Shown: positions 32,300-45,204 of the stretch, piece by piece
Position numbering within the stretch: position 1 is the first letter of the stretch
Layout of the letters: every line of letters starts with the position of its first letter
Source of the DNA: Gracilaria gracilis
Lineage: Eukaryota > Rhodophyta > Florideophyceae > Gracilariales > Gracilariaceae
Length of the DNA stretch: 64,000 nt
Assembly: GCA_030374805.1 (NCBI GenBank)
Contig: JARGSG010000019.1
Location: 682,001-746,000 of the forward strand
Reading direction: 5' to 3'
The notes under the pieces: model-generated
Told to the model about the DNA's origin: nothing
The model's database searches: none
Seen by the model: the letters and a program-made list of their open reading frames with translations, nothing else
Program-made: the position numbers and the translations under genes

Positions 32300-35200
32300 G
32301 TTTATTCGAGGCGTTGGCCTCTTGATGTTACTGCTTTGGACTTCAACAGAGAAGCCGTCTGTCGCAAACTTTGCCTTTCAAGAGTCTTTTTGTTTGCTTT
32401 CTTGCGGAACCAAGACATTTCCAGGCTGCGTCTGCTTCCTTCAGAACCTAAGAATCTGCCGTGCTCCAATTGCTACTTTGAGGTACTTATAACCCTCCAT
32501 ACTGTTTCTGCCGATTCTTTGAGGAGCCTGAAACCTTCTCTCCACACCTGCCTCCGTGAGAAGGTTAGAACCTTCTTTTTGAACGATCACGTACACACAG
32601 AACATTTTAGTCTTCCTAGAGCTCTCAGTTTACACCAACAACCTCTTTCTGCTTGTGAGACCAAAAAGCGCATAAAACTCTACTCTATACCTACAGAACC
32701 TGTCAATTCTTTTTGCATTCTCAATCACCGTCTAGAAGCATAGATCCGCCCAAAACGAGGTCCATGAAGTGCAGCCTAACCTACAAGCTAATAACCTTCA
32801 TTTCCAGAGTACCGCCCTCCTGGTGTACGAACCTTGACCACCAGAAAGTGTCATAGAGCCTACAAAGAGCATATATGCTGCCTAATTTCGCAGCGCAGAG
32901 TGAAACGTCTTAGCTTCACCGGCACTAAATCACGTTTCTTTGCAGTGCCATCCCAGCAAAAGAAAGGCTTCTAACAGACTGAAAGCCGTCTGCTCTGCAT
33001 TGAGAAGAAGAAATCTCGTAGAACTGCATTCATTTCTTTTTTACCTGTCGACACCAGTCGAGCGAACTACAAATCTTGTAAGAAATATAACCAGTTACGA
33101 GGAGCTCAAAACAATCGCCATTGAAGCAATCGCTGTATTTGATGACGAACAGAAGACGGGCATTATAGGATCAGCTACCCCTGGTGCAATTCCACAACAT
33201 CTAGAATCCACCAGTGCAGGACGCAAACTCGCCATCGTTCTTCACATGAACAACCAACTTAAGTAGAAGAAAAATGAGATTGTTGAAGCAGAATAATGGA
33301 CGTTCTTGGACTTCTCTTCAACAGAACTCAAGAACAAGGAAGATTCCGATCCCGAATAACTTTTCAGTCTCATGCTGAAGAGCAAGCTGTATGAACCTTC
33401 CCTGCCACAGTAAAACCCGCGAGATAACCTTCAGGCTCTTGTAATTGCAGTCACGGCGTGAAAAGTACACTGTCAAACGCCGCATAACGAGCACTTACTC
33501 ACGACCAATGCCAAAACCATACCGAACGAACCCACCCCCCTCTCACAATTCAAACTTTCTCCCTTCGTTAGACACTTTCCTCCAAACGGATAGCGACAAT
33601 CGAGAACCACAAGTAAGGAGGAGACAGGACGTTACAATTGGTGGAGTGCTCATCATTGATGAGAATGGAAAAGATACCTCCAACCGCAAGCACCTCGAGA
33701 TCTACCCGGGGAAAGGAACCACTTTCCCTACTCTCGCCTTCAAAGAGTTGTTGGGAGGGGATATCATGAACGATCTCACTATGAGCGGCGACAATTTAAT
33801 GATTGCCATATCCAAGGTCGACTGGCAAAAGAGGCCATGACGGGGAGCCCCTTGGACTGGAATCCGGAGCATATTCAATTGTGAAATCAGTCCACCTCAC
33901 ACTTCTGCAATACGACACAATGCAGCAGGCCATTGAATCCCACAGCGGACTCGAAGTGAGCTTGCGGCATCTTGTAGCCCTGATATCTGTCTCGAATAAG
34001 GAAAGAACAATGGACCCAAAGAGATCTCAAGCATGGCGGACAGCAGCACAATACTGGAATCGCAACCGTCATGAGATTGTATCCTTCCCAAAATTCAAAG
34101 CAAGCTAACAAGTCATGATACACAGTTATTAAAGGCAACAAACGCCTTTCGAACCCAGCCTAGCAACATTGCAGGAAGACCGCCAATGAAATCCAGAAAA
34201 CCGAATTAATTCGTTACGAAAACACAAGACGAAATTTAGGTTCTACTACCAGACAGGGGGCCTTCCAAATGCCAATCCGAGATCTTCAAAAAGATAGAGT
34301 TGCTCACTCACCCGCAAAATTCTTGAACCACTTATTCCTCGGACGATACCAGCACGGCAAGCTCTCTTATTATCAAACAGAAATATCAAAACGAACATTT
34401 GCATCGCTCAACAACCGTTTAGATCTCTGGAAAGCAGAAGTTTCCCAATCACCGTCACAAATTACCCAAGACGAACCAACTTCCCTTCAACCACTGGCTG
34501 CCATATCGACCAAAACCGATCCCCACCTAGAAGAGTTTACCTGTTTCTCGGAAAGCCTTGCCCCACATGACGAATACTTAATGAGAAGCAACTCCCAGTT
34601 TCTTGACGCAGAGAAGGTCGAACTACCACCCTCATCATCGACCATCAGTCCAGTCCACTGGGCAGACCGAATACCAAACCAAGCATCGCCGTCTTTGACC
34701 AATCACATCCAGCCTTCAAGACGCCTCTGAAACCAGAGCATCGAAAACCAAAGATCGACCTCCAACCTGGGCAGCTGCATCACTTGCTGGGGCCCACGTG
34801 TGAGTACATCAAAGTACTGGCGAAACCCAGTAAGGCGGGCAGGCTTAACTGGTCGAACAAAATAGAAGAAACCCAAGAATAACTCGATGTAACCACACGA
34901 ATAAGAACGATAATCTTCGCTGTTGCCAAATTCCAACCAATCAGCTTTTGATAAGTTGGCCATGGTATCAAAACCTCATCCTTCTAGATTCGCCGTACAT
35001 CGCATTGCAAACCCCTGATGCCTTTCAGAACCTTATGTGCAGAGATGGCGACCTCTTGGCTTTCTACTTCGACATAGATAAAATGTTTCACAGCATAACC
35101 CTTCCGAAACCCATGGCACGCATTTTTCCACTGCAACCAACTCGCTTTGGAGACCTTCAAGAATATTTTCAAAGAGAAATATGCTAGCATATGAGAACGC

Positions 35201-37400
35201 GACCAAAACAATCTCACGTCACCCTTCCATTACAGAGAACAATGCCAATGAGCTATAATTGAGCGGTACACATCGCAAATTCTCTGGCATCAAGAATTAT
35301 CCGGGATGGCTTCACTCTCCTTTCCAGATACCCTCAATGTCTTTCATCTACTTTAGCAGTGAAGCAACTGGAAAGAACAGCCCACGGGGTTCCCATTTAG
35401 AACCATGACTCCTTAGTATGTCACGTAATCGACGACGCTGCTATAATGCGTTCCAACTGGGAGAGGGACCAGCTAACCTCGATGCAAAAGAACGTATACT
35501 TTCGTTTCGAGATCGCTAGTGTTCTTAAGAATTTCCAAGAGTCGTTTCCAATTCGAGAAATCTGCTGTGACGACCTCACCTTCATCGGATGGTTCATAAA
35601 TCTACGAAGCAAATACTCTCTGCCGTACGTTCCGAAAGCACTCAGAGCCATCCCAGACGCGTACAGTCTGGCAATGAAGAGTATAATAGACACCCAATTG
35701 TTACAGAAAGTGGCGGCAAAGTTATTTTGGTCCGCCTTGGGAAGCAGGCGGCTTCTTTATGTCTTCATCAGCGTCTATCGATTCTGTGAGGATACAACGA
35801 AAGACGTAGTATGAAACGGAGCGCAGCCAAAAACATTCGTAGAGCGCATAAAGGAAGAATCTCAGCCTCTTGTGGCCCTCTTGCTGACAGCAATGGTATG
35901 CATATCGCTTACCTTCACAGATATCGTGGTATGCTTCGACGCTTCTATCATTGCGTGACAGTATTTTATACCAAGCTGCCAATGGAGGCCATCGCCACCA
36001 TGTGGTACGAAAGAGATAAAAGACAAAGATAAGGCCCAATGGAAGATTTTGTTAGGCAGCCTTAGTAAACTACACCCTTCGCGCCCCGCCGGGAACAAAA
36101 ATCCCAAATTAATGATCTGGGGGCCGCGAAAGCATATCTCATCCTGGAATGGCTCGCTTTGAGGAGCGTCTATGACGTAAGAGCGCTAATTTTTCCGACT
36201 TTCTGCTAACCATTCTGGAACTAGTGAAACGGTGTTCTCCATCCAACGCACCCAAATTTCCGTGTAGGCGCTTCGCAGGGGTATCTGTCGCTCACAACAT
36301 TATCCCAGCTCTTATTCACTTACCATCAGAAGTGAACCCCGCCGATCCGCCTTTCGCACCGCTGGAACTAAACCTGTGACGATAGCTGCACCCGCCAGGA
36401 CGCCATACCACCCCTTTCCAAAGCAGCACGGCTGTGATTTCGCTCGAAGTTCAGAAGCGACAATAGCAGACACGCACCCCCTCGCGTGCCACTGTGGGAG
36501 AGCGATTCCTGAGGACCAGCAAGGCGAATGACTCGCTTGGATGTACAATCAGTATATGCGCCTGCAGGAGCGCCATCACGTGTGCGCGGTCACAAGTGGG
36601 GCCTTTTTATTATTCTAATTCATTAGATTAGCCATTAGAACTCGCTGGAGATACCGAATAGCCCACATTACAGTGCAACAGGGTAAAGGCGCCTCGGTGC
36701 AGATGCTTGAGCACCTTGAGCAGATCCTCCCCTCATCTTGTGAAGGGGACACCCTCTTGGTCACGACTAGCTCCCAAGCTTGCCATGTTCTTGATCTCCT
36801 GGCCTTCAAGCCGCCACTACTGCACCTTCCGTCCTGTAGGAGTGCACAGTTAGTGTCCGCCCATGGTACCCTCATACGAATGGTGTCGCCGTCATCTTCT
36901 TCCAACGTAGACCGATCTGCCAAGCTACCATCGAGTCCTTAGGCAAGCACCCGTTTGCCCACTATCCTACAGCCATTATCAGTCTGGATGATACTTTGCG
37001 ATTGCGCAATGCGCATGCAAGGGCTCACAAGAAAAATCTCTTCGCTTGCCTAACGGATATCACAATCGTGAAAGATGGCCAGCCAGTAAGAGCGCTCCCC
37101 AACACTACATCACCAGTCTTCTTTAACCGGCACCCAATATTGAAAAACGCATTCAAACCGCCGAAAATTTCTTTCTACATTTCGGCTTTCGAGAATTTTC
37201 AAAAGTCTCTCGTGGCTTTGCCAGAATATGATGAAGTTCTTGACCTCATGCTGCTAGAGTACATTGAGAACCGATACGGTGTGTGCCTCAGAGCTCGAAC
37301 AGAACAAGAGATCCATAAACCTTTGTTTATGCTGCACATTTTGATGCCCCGTCTACTGCACAAGCTTAGAAATTACAGGGATCATTAAATATTTGGCACA
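32300..37400 (+). mobile_element. Decayed retroelement-like region with an RT-like stretch, fossil
   Basis: A series of plus-strand open stretches spans 5 kb. Between about 34.9 and 36.0 kb they look like a reverse transcriptase outside the Ty3 and LINE types: DGDLLAFYFDIDKMFHSITL (compare SxDLKxAYxxIPI) and DDLTFIGWFINLRSKYSLPY (compare FLGFxIDxxxxxxxVP), then a TDIVVCFDAS-like patch that could be the start of RNase H. That arrangement is reminiscent of DIRS/tyrosine-recombinase retroelements, but I see no recombinase. Upstream stretches (32.9-34.7 kb) would be gag-like and downstream ones (37.0-37.4 kb) are unassigned. Heavily broken and old. No terminal repeats found. Confidence 0.35.
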
Positions 37401-37535
37401 AGGCTCATGTATTACAGAGCTCAGCGCTATTGACAAGACAAATTTCGGCTGCTCTCACGGTCATCATGCGGTATCTTAGTATGCCATAAGCAGCTGTGGT
37501 CTACCGCTTTCATTTGATGGCTTCGCGTCTCAGAG

Positions 37536-37882
37536 GTGCTTTCGCTGACGTGTCATCTTCTAGTATTTCTTGATGATGCAAAATTATCCTCTTTTGACCG
37601 CAATGCCGACGAAATATGCATCAAAAATCCCAAAACCGGGCCATACCAGTTTGTGACAATTAATAACCCCAGTTGTATTGAACTACTAAGGGCCTACAAA
37701 CGAAACCAAAGCAAAGGGTTGGATGGTAACAAGTTTTCTCGGTAACATATAGTCGTTTTGTGAGTCATTTGAATTGCAGGAAGCGTATATCTGCCATAGA
37801 AGATTTGAGAATAACACTTTATTCTGCTAGAATTGGTGAGGCTCTTCATGATTATTTGAAGGATATTTATGCTGAAAAATAG
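37536..37882 (+). CDS. Hypothetical small ORF, possibly with a 38-nt intron
   Basis: 37,536-37,745 reads AKLSSFDRNADEICIKNP, VTINNPSCIELLRAYKRN and KGLDGNKFSR. A GT at 37,742 and a TTGAATTGCAG acceptor ending at 37,779 would join it in frame to RISAIEDLRITLYSARIGEA and LHDYLKDIYAEK, stopping at 37,882. No family recognised. A 38-nt intron is very short, so the join may be coincidence. Confidence 0.25.
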
Positions 37883-40040
37883 CTATACATGATCCATGAA
37901 AGTCACTGAAATTTTCACGTCACTACCTCACAAATAAATAGTTTTGAATTATTCGTTTACAGCTGTCCGAATGTGTTCAAAATAAGCTGAAGCATTAAGA
38001 AGGAGGCTTAGGGGTTTTATGTTGTTGTAGAACAGAACCAATTGCACGTTGATGACGAACTTGTTTGGGTTTGGGACTGTCAAAGTCTGTAATGCACACT
38101 TGAGTACGAACTCTTTGCCGTAGCCGTGATGCTTTGCGTTGCAACGAACTGGTCGTTTTACAGAAAGCAATTGAGATATTGTAAGAATCTACAACGTAAT
38201 TGTTCTGGATAAACTGCGAGCAGGAAAGGAAGAAATCGCCTAATAGAATATGCCTGGATTTCAAAATGGTCATGTAATATTTCCGTACACTAAATAAAAG
38301 TATTGGAACGGCCCTAAGGGAGACTACTAATATTAGTAGTTCTCTCGTGAAGAAATTCCAGAACTTGATTGAGTCATTGTCGCTTCATTTCTGGTTTAGC
38401 GAGCGCGGTAGGAATGAGGGGATGACAGGAATGCTCGCTACACCCCGTCAGCAGGATGACGCCGCCAGCCAAGTGAAGTGAAATTTGTTCGTTACTGCGC
38501 AGGCTACGGAGCACGGCACACACGGGCCACGCATGCGTGGCCACATTTGACGCTTCTGCCTTGCACGAGGTGCTCCAGTATTAACAACTGGCATCGATTT
38601 TGGTCTCTTTCTTATAGTGTTGGCAGCCCTTCGCTGCGCGTGTTTCGGGTGATCGCAGTACAACATGCCATATATATCTTTGTATACCTGTACCACGGGA
38701 GGAGGGGAATTGTCGCACTGTGAGAGCTGTCAGTTTTCTCCCCCAAGGACCTGCCCATTTATGTTACAAAATCAGTGAGAACCTCCACTATCATCGTCAT
38801 ACCGTCGTAGAACCTCCTCGCCACTCCCAATCGGCCAAGTCGCCAGATTTTCTCTAGCCAGCCTTTCAATTGGCCATCGCTCCCAACACATGTCATCAAA
38901 CTCGCGTGACACCTTTTTAGCAGCTTAAATAACAACGAAACATATATAGCCTTATAGAATAGCTTTTTAGAAATGCGCGCGCTTTTCAAACTACTCTATG
39001 CATTCACACCTAATTTCATCATCCACGTGCCCAACATCAGCAAACCTTCCGCCGCCGTCATTGTAGCGCCCACACTATCTTCGTCGCCAATGTGACGCCT
39101 CGTCTCCCAAGAGCCCCCAACTGCCGCCATTCTTGTGTGCGTGTCTTTGCCATTGTCGAGCTTGTACCGCGAACCCCTTACCACCACATTTAGAGCGCCA
39201 GCTCCTGTTGCGACGCCGTCTCATTGCTTCTGTTTCAGCATTCACGGTCTCTGTGTGTGTCGTCACCATCTTCGCATTATTACCGCCGGAACAGCAGCTC
39301 CTCCATTGCAACTAGTTTACCGCCTCCCGCATCGCCACACTTTTAACGCCATCCCGTTCTCACAGATACCGTGGGTTTTCATTGGAACTCTCTCACTGCA
39401 ACTTTCTTACCGAATCTCACTGCGCGCCAGGGTGCAGCACTCATTCGTCGCTATCGTATCTATTTCTGGCGTAGCGTACACTGCCTCCGGTCGGGTGCCC
39501 GGGGGCTGGCTGCATGTCTTTTCTATTATCTTGATTCCCGTGCTACTATCAACCACCGCAATGGTACCTGCTTCTAGAGTTTATGCCACTGTGTTTTCAA
39601 TGCGTCGTGCCGAAGCCAAGGCAGCTGTTCTACAGGTGATCTTGCAATGTACTTGTGGGGCGGGCAGGTACCTGAGCGTTTGTCTCGTGAGAATGCGTGC
39701 ACGTGTGTGTGCTAATTCGGTAGCTTCTTTTGGGACCCTTTCAATCAATCATGTACCTTTGCCTCCAACCTTGGCTGAACACTGTGACGAATGAAGTCCA
39801 CAGGACTTCACAATCGCCGCCGCATATTGCGCTACCAGATCCTGCCCGTGCGTACACAAGGCAACAACTTCCACTGGTTAATTTCTTCAAAGCCTGAGGC
39901 ACCACTTGCTTCAGCTCGAGGAAAAAATTAGGCTGGGACGGCCTTATTCTTGAGTATGACAGTCGAACTCACTATTCAAGAACTTGAAACTCGCGTGGCC
40001 TCTATTTTGGCCTCACTGAATAGCTTGGTAATGGAACACA
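37883..40040. other. Unassigned interval
   Basis: Minus-strand frames near 37,949-38,273 are basic (QRKASRLRQRVRTQVCITDF) but unidentified. 39,135-39,794 (plus) is open for 219 codons, rich in Ser/Leu/Ala with hydrophobic runs, overlapping other open frames in a GC-richer stretch, so likely chance. Confidence 0.3.
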
Positions 40041-41780
40041 TCACTGACGACTGTTGTTCATTCCGTTGTATTGAATGTCAGGATGATCTACAATTTCCAT
40101 AACTGCATTCGTCTCATCGGCTGGAGTAATGATTGAAAACGAGGCCAAGGGCTGTAGTACATGTTCATGGTGAGATATTTGTTGTTGGTTTGAGACTGGT
40201 AGAAGTGGTTTTTGGTGTTCTGTTAGCTCCTGGAGCAGAACTTGGCTCTACGTTCTCTGGCTTTCCTGCGCTGGCTGTCCTGATAATTGGGTATGGTTGT
40301 TGTTTAACCTCTGCCGCTTTGATCGCGAACTCCGCTCCTGGAAAGAACGCTTTCTCTTTTTCCGAGTACTTGATACGCCTGCATTTGGATTCCGAAGTTC
40401 AACACCATCCATGTCCTGCACATGCGCTACTGTGGAGAGATCCGATACAGTCAAGGGAGACGACAAGGACTGGTTTGGCAGAGAAGGGCATCTCCCTGCT
40501 TTAATCTACGGCAAACATTCTCTGAGATACTCTTTCAGACTGTCTAACGCCACCCTGCCGTAGCCCTCTGCAAACCTGTGAAGCTGATCACAGAGTGACT
40601 TGCAGTCTGAATATGTCACATAAGAAGAATTCTCCTCCTTTCTTTAACTTTGAAGTTGTTGGAGACTGGTCTTCGCCGGAGCATTAAAACTTGGAAGAGT
40701 CACGGAGATTATGGCGTGAGGTAAATCGAATTCTACATATACATTTGATGCTACTCCTTCTTCCAGCACTAGTTCATCGTTGTTTTGAGTTTCTTGACAA
40801 TTCGTCACCCCCTTTCCTGTCAGAGGTTGAGTATATCCGAAGCCGACCATTGCGCATACTTCCTGGACCAATATGGGTGCCAAAATCGCTGAATCTTAAA
40901 CCGCATTCTCAAAGCGTTGCGAACGTCAGGCCATCTTTCGAGCACATGGTTGTAAACGATAAAGAGACGAGTGATTTGGGTACATGGAATTGTGATGCGC
41001 TCATTTCCTTACAACTGCATCTGTCGTTCACGTCCTCCGGGGGTTTCTTTGGGGTTTGTATTTATATATGCAACGCCGTTTCGTCTCTATGATTTGCTGA
41101 ACTGTCCGCAGTTTGGTTGAAGAACATTTTCAGGGTGATTGTTACTAGAGGACGTTCAGCGGGGATATGAACATTCGTTCCATTGACTTGAAAGTAATAA
41201 TGCGTAGGTTGAGTGGTTTACATCACGACGTAAATGACTTTGAAATGGACAGAGAATCGGACGCTTCGCTCCAAAAACTTGATGATATTATAGGTTCTAA
41301 AGAAGTGAACAATTTGGGGAGCAGATGCTGTTGAGAGGGGTAGTCCGGGCTGGAGGATCCTGTTCTGCATGGCAGTGTCTCGCATTGAGGCCTTGTGTTG
41401 TCGTTCTACCCGTAAACTGCTGGTCTTCTTCAACATCTCCAGCGAGACCTCCAAGAAAGTCACATGGCAGTTTAGCGTAAGGTTTATGCACCTAGCGTGC
41501 GAAAACTCACAATATCCAGATCCTTGGAAAAAGAACCGATATGGATATGTATGGCCTTGAAGCATCTCACTACTATAGAAGGTCTTTGACGGTGAAGAAA
41601 CTTGTACCACCTCCGTAAATCGTTCGTGACAGTATTAAAGCATGTCTGTTACAATTGAAACCTCTTTCTTTCAAAGAATTGAACGCTCTTGGATTTGCGT
41701 AGGTCCTACAAATCCCTTCGCATTGCGTCGGCCAGCCCACTCCTTCCCACTGATTTGAAACATCTCTCGACATTGAGATC
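40040..41780 (-). pseudogene. MULE copy 1 transposase, late catalytic part and C terminus
   Basis: 41,610-41,218 reads SEMLQGHTYPYRFFFQGSGY and MRDTAMQNRILQPGLPLS, paralleling PSMLMRCYKYLKFPYMFLFQ and MRDKALRNRLVTSGLPLS of copy 2. Near 40.95-41.03 kb a degraded SWIM finger reads DRCSCKEMSAHHNSMYPNHS, where the C-x-H pair has become P-N-H. Further on, YVTYSDCKSLCDQLHRFAEG (about 40.6 kb) and VMEIVDHPDIQYN (about 40.1 kb) match the C terminus of copy 2. Broken by several stops. Confidence 0.7.
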
Positions 41781-42097
41781 CTGATTTGGATTAAGATACC
41801 ATTCGTCTAGGACGACAAGGGCAAAACTTCTTCAATTGCGTTGATTAGCGCCATACATTGATCAACCGCGACGGAGCTCGGTGAAATGCGCATGCACTCT
41901 TTAAAGCGCTGCAACACCCAAACGAAGCTCTCTCTGGTTTCATCTCCTATATATCATGAAGAACGTGGTGAAGTGTCCATGGTTTTATCTTCCATTTATG
42001 CTAATAGGTGGTAGAGCGAAGCGATTTGCAATCACTTTGAAATCAATGGACACCCCCGGAACAATTCCAAAATGGTCGTAGTTATCTGCCCAATTAT

Positions 42098-42541
42098 CTA
42101 AGCACCACGCAACAAGCTGTAGGCTTCTGCCTGCGTTATTTGACAGCAGACTTTGTTGTTATGGTTCTTCGATTGTAGCCGAATCAAATTCTGGTAAAGC
42201 CTGAGACATTCTTTCTTCTTCGGAAAGACAGAATATTGCATATACTTCAAACGCTTCCGGGACAGAGGTCTATTCACAATGAAGTGGTACTTTTCTTCAA
42301 TAAGCTTCAAAATAACGTCATAAGAAAGGTGTAGCTTGCTTCGTAGATAATGAGCCTCACGCTCCATGTCCGGTGAAAGCTTTCGGTGCACTGAATTTGC
42401 TACAGAATGGTTATGGTGAGGCGTTGAGAAGTCAGGAAGGAACGCATACGGTTCAGAACCACTTTGGCAGAAACGCACGCATCTAACCTTGACGCTGTTG
42501 GGACATGAACACTGCTCATCATATTTGCGGATGCGCTTCAA
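42098..42541 (-). pseudogene. FAR1/FLYWCH-like zinc module of MULE copy 1
   Basis: Open for 147 codons: YDEQCSCPNSVKVRCVRFCQ, PHHNHSVANSVHRKLSPDME, REAHYLRSKLHLSYDVILKL and RPLSRKRLKYMQYSVFPKKK. The Cys...His-x-His pattern is that of the WRKY-GCM1/FLYWCH fold used for DNA binding by MULE transposases. It aligns along its whole length with 48,290-48,608 of copy 2. Confidence 0.7.
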
Positions 42542-44169
42542 ATAGCCGTGTTAAAGGATCCTTCTCCCATCGCGTTCAACACCATATTTGGAGTAACGCA
42601 TAGAAAGCTTAAAACCAAAGTAATCCTCAAAATACTGTAAATTTTTCAGTACTTCATGGGCTCCCGTGGGTTCCAACTGTTCGAGGTAGTCTACGAAACC
42701 CCGGCGTACCATATCTTTGGGTGGAAGTTATTCCACTGATCCTGAGCTCTCATCCAATCCTGTGTGCTCCGCACCTCCGACGCAAGCTTGCAAACCGTCT
42801 GATCCTCCATCCACAACTATTGCAGTGCGGGCTACGCCGCCAACCAAGCAGTCTGCTGATCCATTCTCCCCCATTCCTGGCTCTCCTAAACCCTCTTCTG
42901 AGCGGTCAGATTCCATGTTAACCTTCATTTCCATCTGCCCGACAAGGAATGCAAGGCGTTTGGACTTCTTCTTCTTGACAATTGGTTCCAAGCGATACCC
43001 CAAACGAACGGAAGTGAATGGAAGATCTGCAGTAGATCTTGGCACGGTTTCAATATATCAAACATATGGAATCTGCACCGCGGAGGAAGGTTTCGGCTTA
43101 AGGGAATTTGTTAGAGCTTGGTTATACCCTATAAAATGGATTTCGGAGGATACAACGTACCTTTTGTCGTTTGGGCCTAGCTTTCGGCTTCACGAGAGCT
43201 GTTACATAAATTACGGAACTATCCACCCACGGCGTTTTCAATGAAGGAATTAGATGATCGACAGCTCCATCATACTACTTCTTCCAACCACCTGCTTGTC
43301 CTGTAACAGAACAGCCCACACTACCATCGTCTTCTATATTAATAACCTCGCTATCACCAGTTGCACGGTTTACCTCTTCCTGGGTTCGCATATAGTCACC
43401 GTCTCTGCGAGTACGCATTGCTTTAGCCAGCCAGTTCAACGAACCAGAAGAGCGATGGACCTGCGCTGCCATGAAGTCCTCCCCGTCAGAATTGCGTAAA
43501 CTCTCTTGGCGGGGTTGTTTCTTCTCTTCGTTCACTGGAACGAAATGAATGAACGGAATGCGGAGGGTGGATGGACAGTTCTTCTATATTGTCACCCTAA
43601 TCGTCTCCTCGGGTTTAGGTTTGCACTTATCCTCACGCCAATCCACATGAAGGCACTCATGGTTATGAATATCACACCCTGAAAGTAGCTACTTTTTGCC
43701 ATTCTGAAGAGCTTTGGCAGGAAAGCCGCTCGGCATCCACATCCCGGCGGTTTCTACTTATATTTAAAACAACGTAGTTGAACATATACACCGTATTTCC
43801 GGGAGCGCGTTACGGGTTTGCAGAACTGCACGCAGAATTAGTACCCTTGGGAAGCAACAAGTTCACGAACATATCCTGGCAGAGCTAACACACGTCGGTG
43901 ATTGCTTACAGCTCCTCGCCTTGCAGCAAAACCTACATCTTTTTCATCTCCAACACCTTGAGTTGAATGTACTAATTTCTGTTCAGAACTTTTATCATTC
44001 ACACTGCACGTCCTTCGTTCCTCCTCCCTCTTCCTATGGCGAGCAAGATATATCTTGGCCCGTTGAACTCGCTGCATATGGTTTACTGTGAAACCATTGT
44101 TCATCGAGAGAACATTTGATATGGACATAACAATAGACATTCTGGCCTTAACACAAGCCCAACGGTACT

Positions 44170-44692
44170 TCTCGGTGACACTGATAGGGTATCCCGGAGT
44201 TAAAGTAGTAAAAGGAAGGGATCCGCGCGTCACACAGAAATGGGTCATCATAGACAAGATATATGCACCAAAGCTGTGGTAATCGTTCTATACCTTCTAG
44301 CCTAAGATGTCAAGCATGTAGTTCTCTGTAGAGAAATTCAATTCTTTCTGCTCATTAAACGCATAATCAATTATCTTTGTTAATAGCTCTCTCAACTTCT
44401 CAGGACATGTTGTCCGTTTACTGTACCCAAAGTACATACATCAGGGCTGCCCCTCCATTTTCTTTGCCGAGAAAACCGCCCAATGAACACGATTGATGTT
44501 TACCAGGATCACAATTGTGTGAATATCAAAAGAACTTGGGTACAACTTCTCAGTAAATGAGGTGCAGGAGCCATCTATAAATTCAGTCAATTCTTCCGGT
44601 TTCAGGTTCATGAATACCTTATACAATACATCTAGTGTACAACCAGTATCATGGGTATGTAAAAAACGCCATATCTGGGTTCTAGTTCGCAA
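44170..44692 (-). pseudogene. Ulp1-like (C48) protease module of MULE copy 1, catalytic Cys lost
   Basis: VILVNINRVHWAVFSAK near 44,510-44,460 carries the HW of the Ulp1/SENP active site. The Cys block, SHSCGAYLLSM in copy 2, reads HSFGAYILSM here: the codon at complement 44,270-44,272 is TTT (Phe) in place of Cys. Stops precede it. The family cleaves SUMO or related conjugates, and its presence in MULEs is known from plant Kaonashi-type elements. Inactive here. Confidence 0.6.
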
Positions 44693-45204
44693 ACACCCGC
44701 AGTAAGTAGCTTATTCGAAAATCAACTTCTCGGTTCACAGCAATCACTCATATTAACTTCAATGTCTCCCTCATTGTTACTGGATGCATTCAGTTGGTCA
44801 TAAATAAGGTATTCCTAAAGACCTTTGAGTTCACGGAACCCGGCCCTGTCCTTTCGATCAAACTTAATACCTGTTTTTGTTGCTACTTTCTTCAAGAAAA
44901 AATACATCTTTCGGAAGATTGCAATGGTTTTCTTCTTCTCAGCCCTTCTTAGCTCCAGAGTTTCACGTTCTTCTCGCGATTCATCGTCTCGAGGATCAAG
45001 ATAAGCAACTAACATAGAATCCAGAGGATCTTCAAGCGGGTATTGAGCACGAGGGTCATTAGCATCACGAAAAGACCATATGATCTTCACTGCAAGAGGG
45101 AGGCGTAATTCGATAATCTTTGAACTAAACACTGGCTGATATTCCTTAAATGAGTTGAAAAGCGCGCGCATTTTAATTTCGTTTGCCATAGGCTGTTTGC
45201 GCAT

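Larger units (their letters stand above)
40040..45204 (-). mobile_element. Mutator-like element (MULE) copy 1 with Ulp1-like protease domain, decayed
   Basis: Minus-strand coding order from 45.2 kb leftward: an acidic N-terminal module (PLEDPLDSMLVAYLDPRDDE), a Ulp1/C48-like module (VILVNINRVHWAVFSAKK, then HSFGAYILSMMTHF), a linker, a FAR1/FLYWCH-like zinc module (CSCPNSVKVRCVRFCQSGSE to PHHNHS), a MULE catalytic region (CLDNWADNYDHFGIVPGV, VVLDEWYLNPD) and a C-terminal part with a degraded SWIM finger and a basic tail (TRKKRKRSFQERSSRSKRQR). Every module is paralleled by MULE copy 2 in the same order. Stops and frame changes throughout. No terminal inverted repeats identified. Confidence 0.75.

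Noticed and set aside
39135-39794. 219-codon plus-strand open frame as a gene
   Set aside because: It overlaps other open frames in a GC-richer stretch, is low in informative residues and shows no motif; likely chance.
42717-43244. 175-codon plus-strand ORF inside MULE copy 1
   Set aside because: It lies antisense to the MULE linker, whose minus-strand frame parallels copy 2; treated as a shadow.
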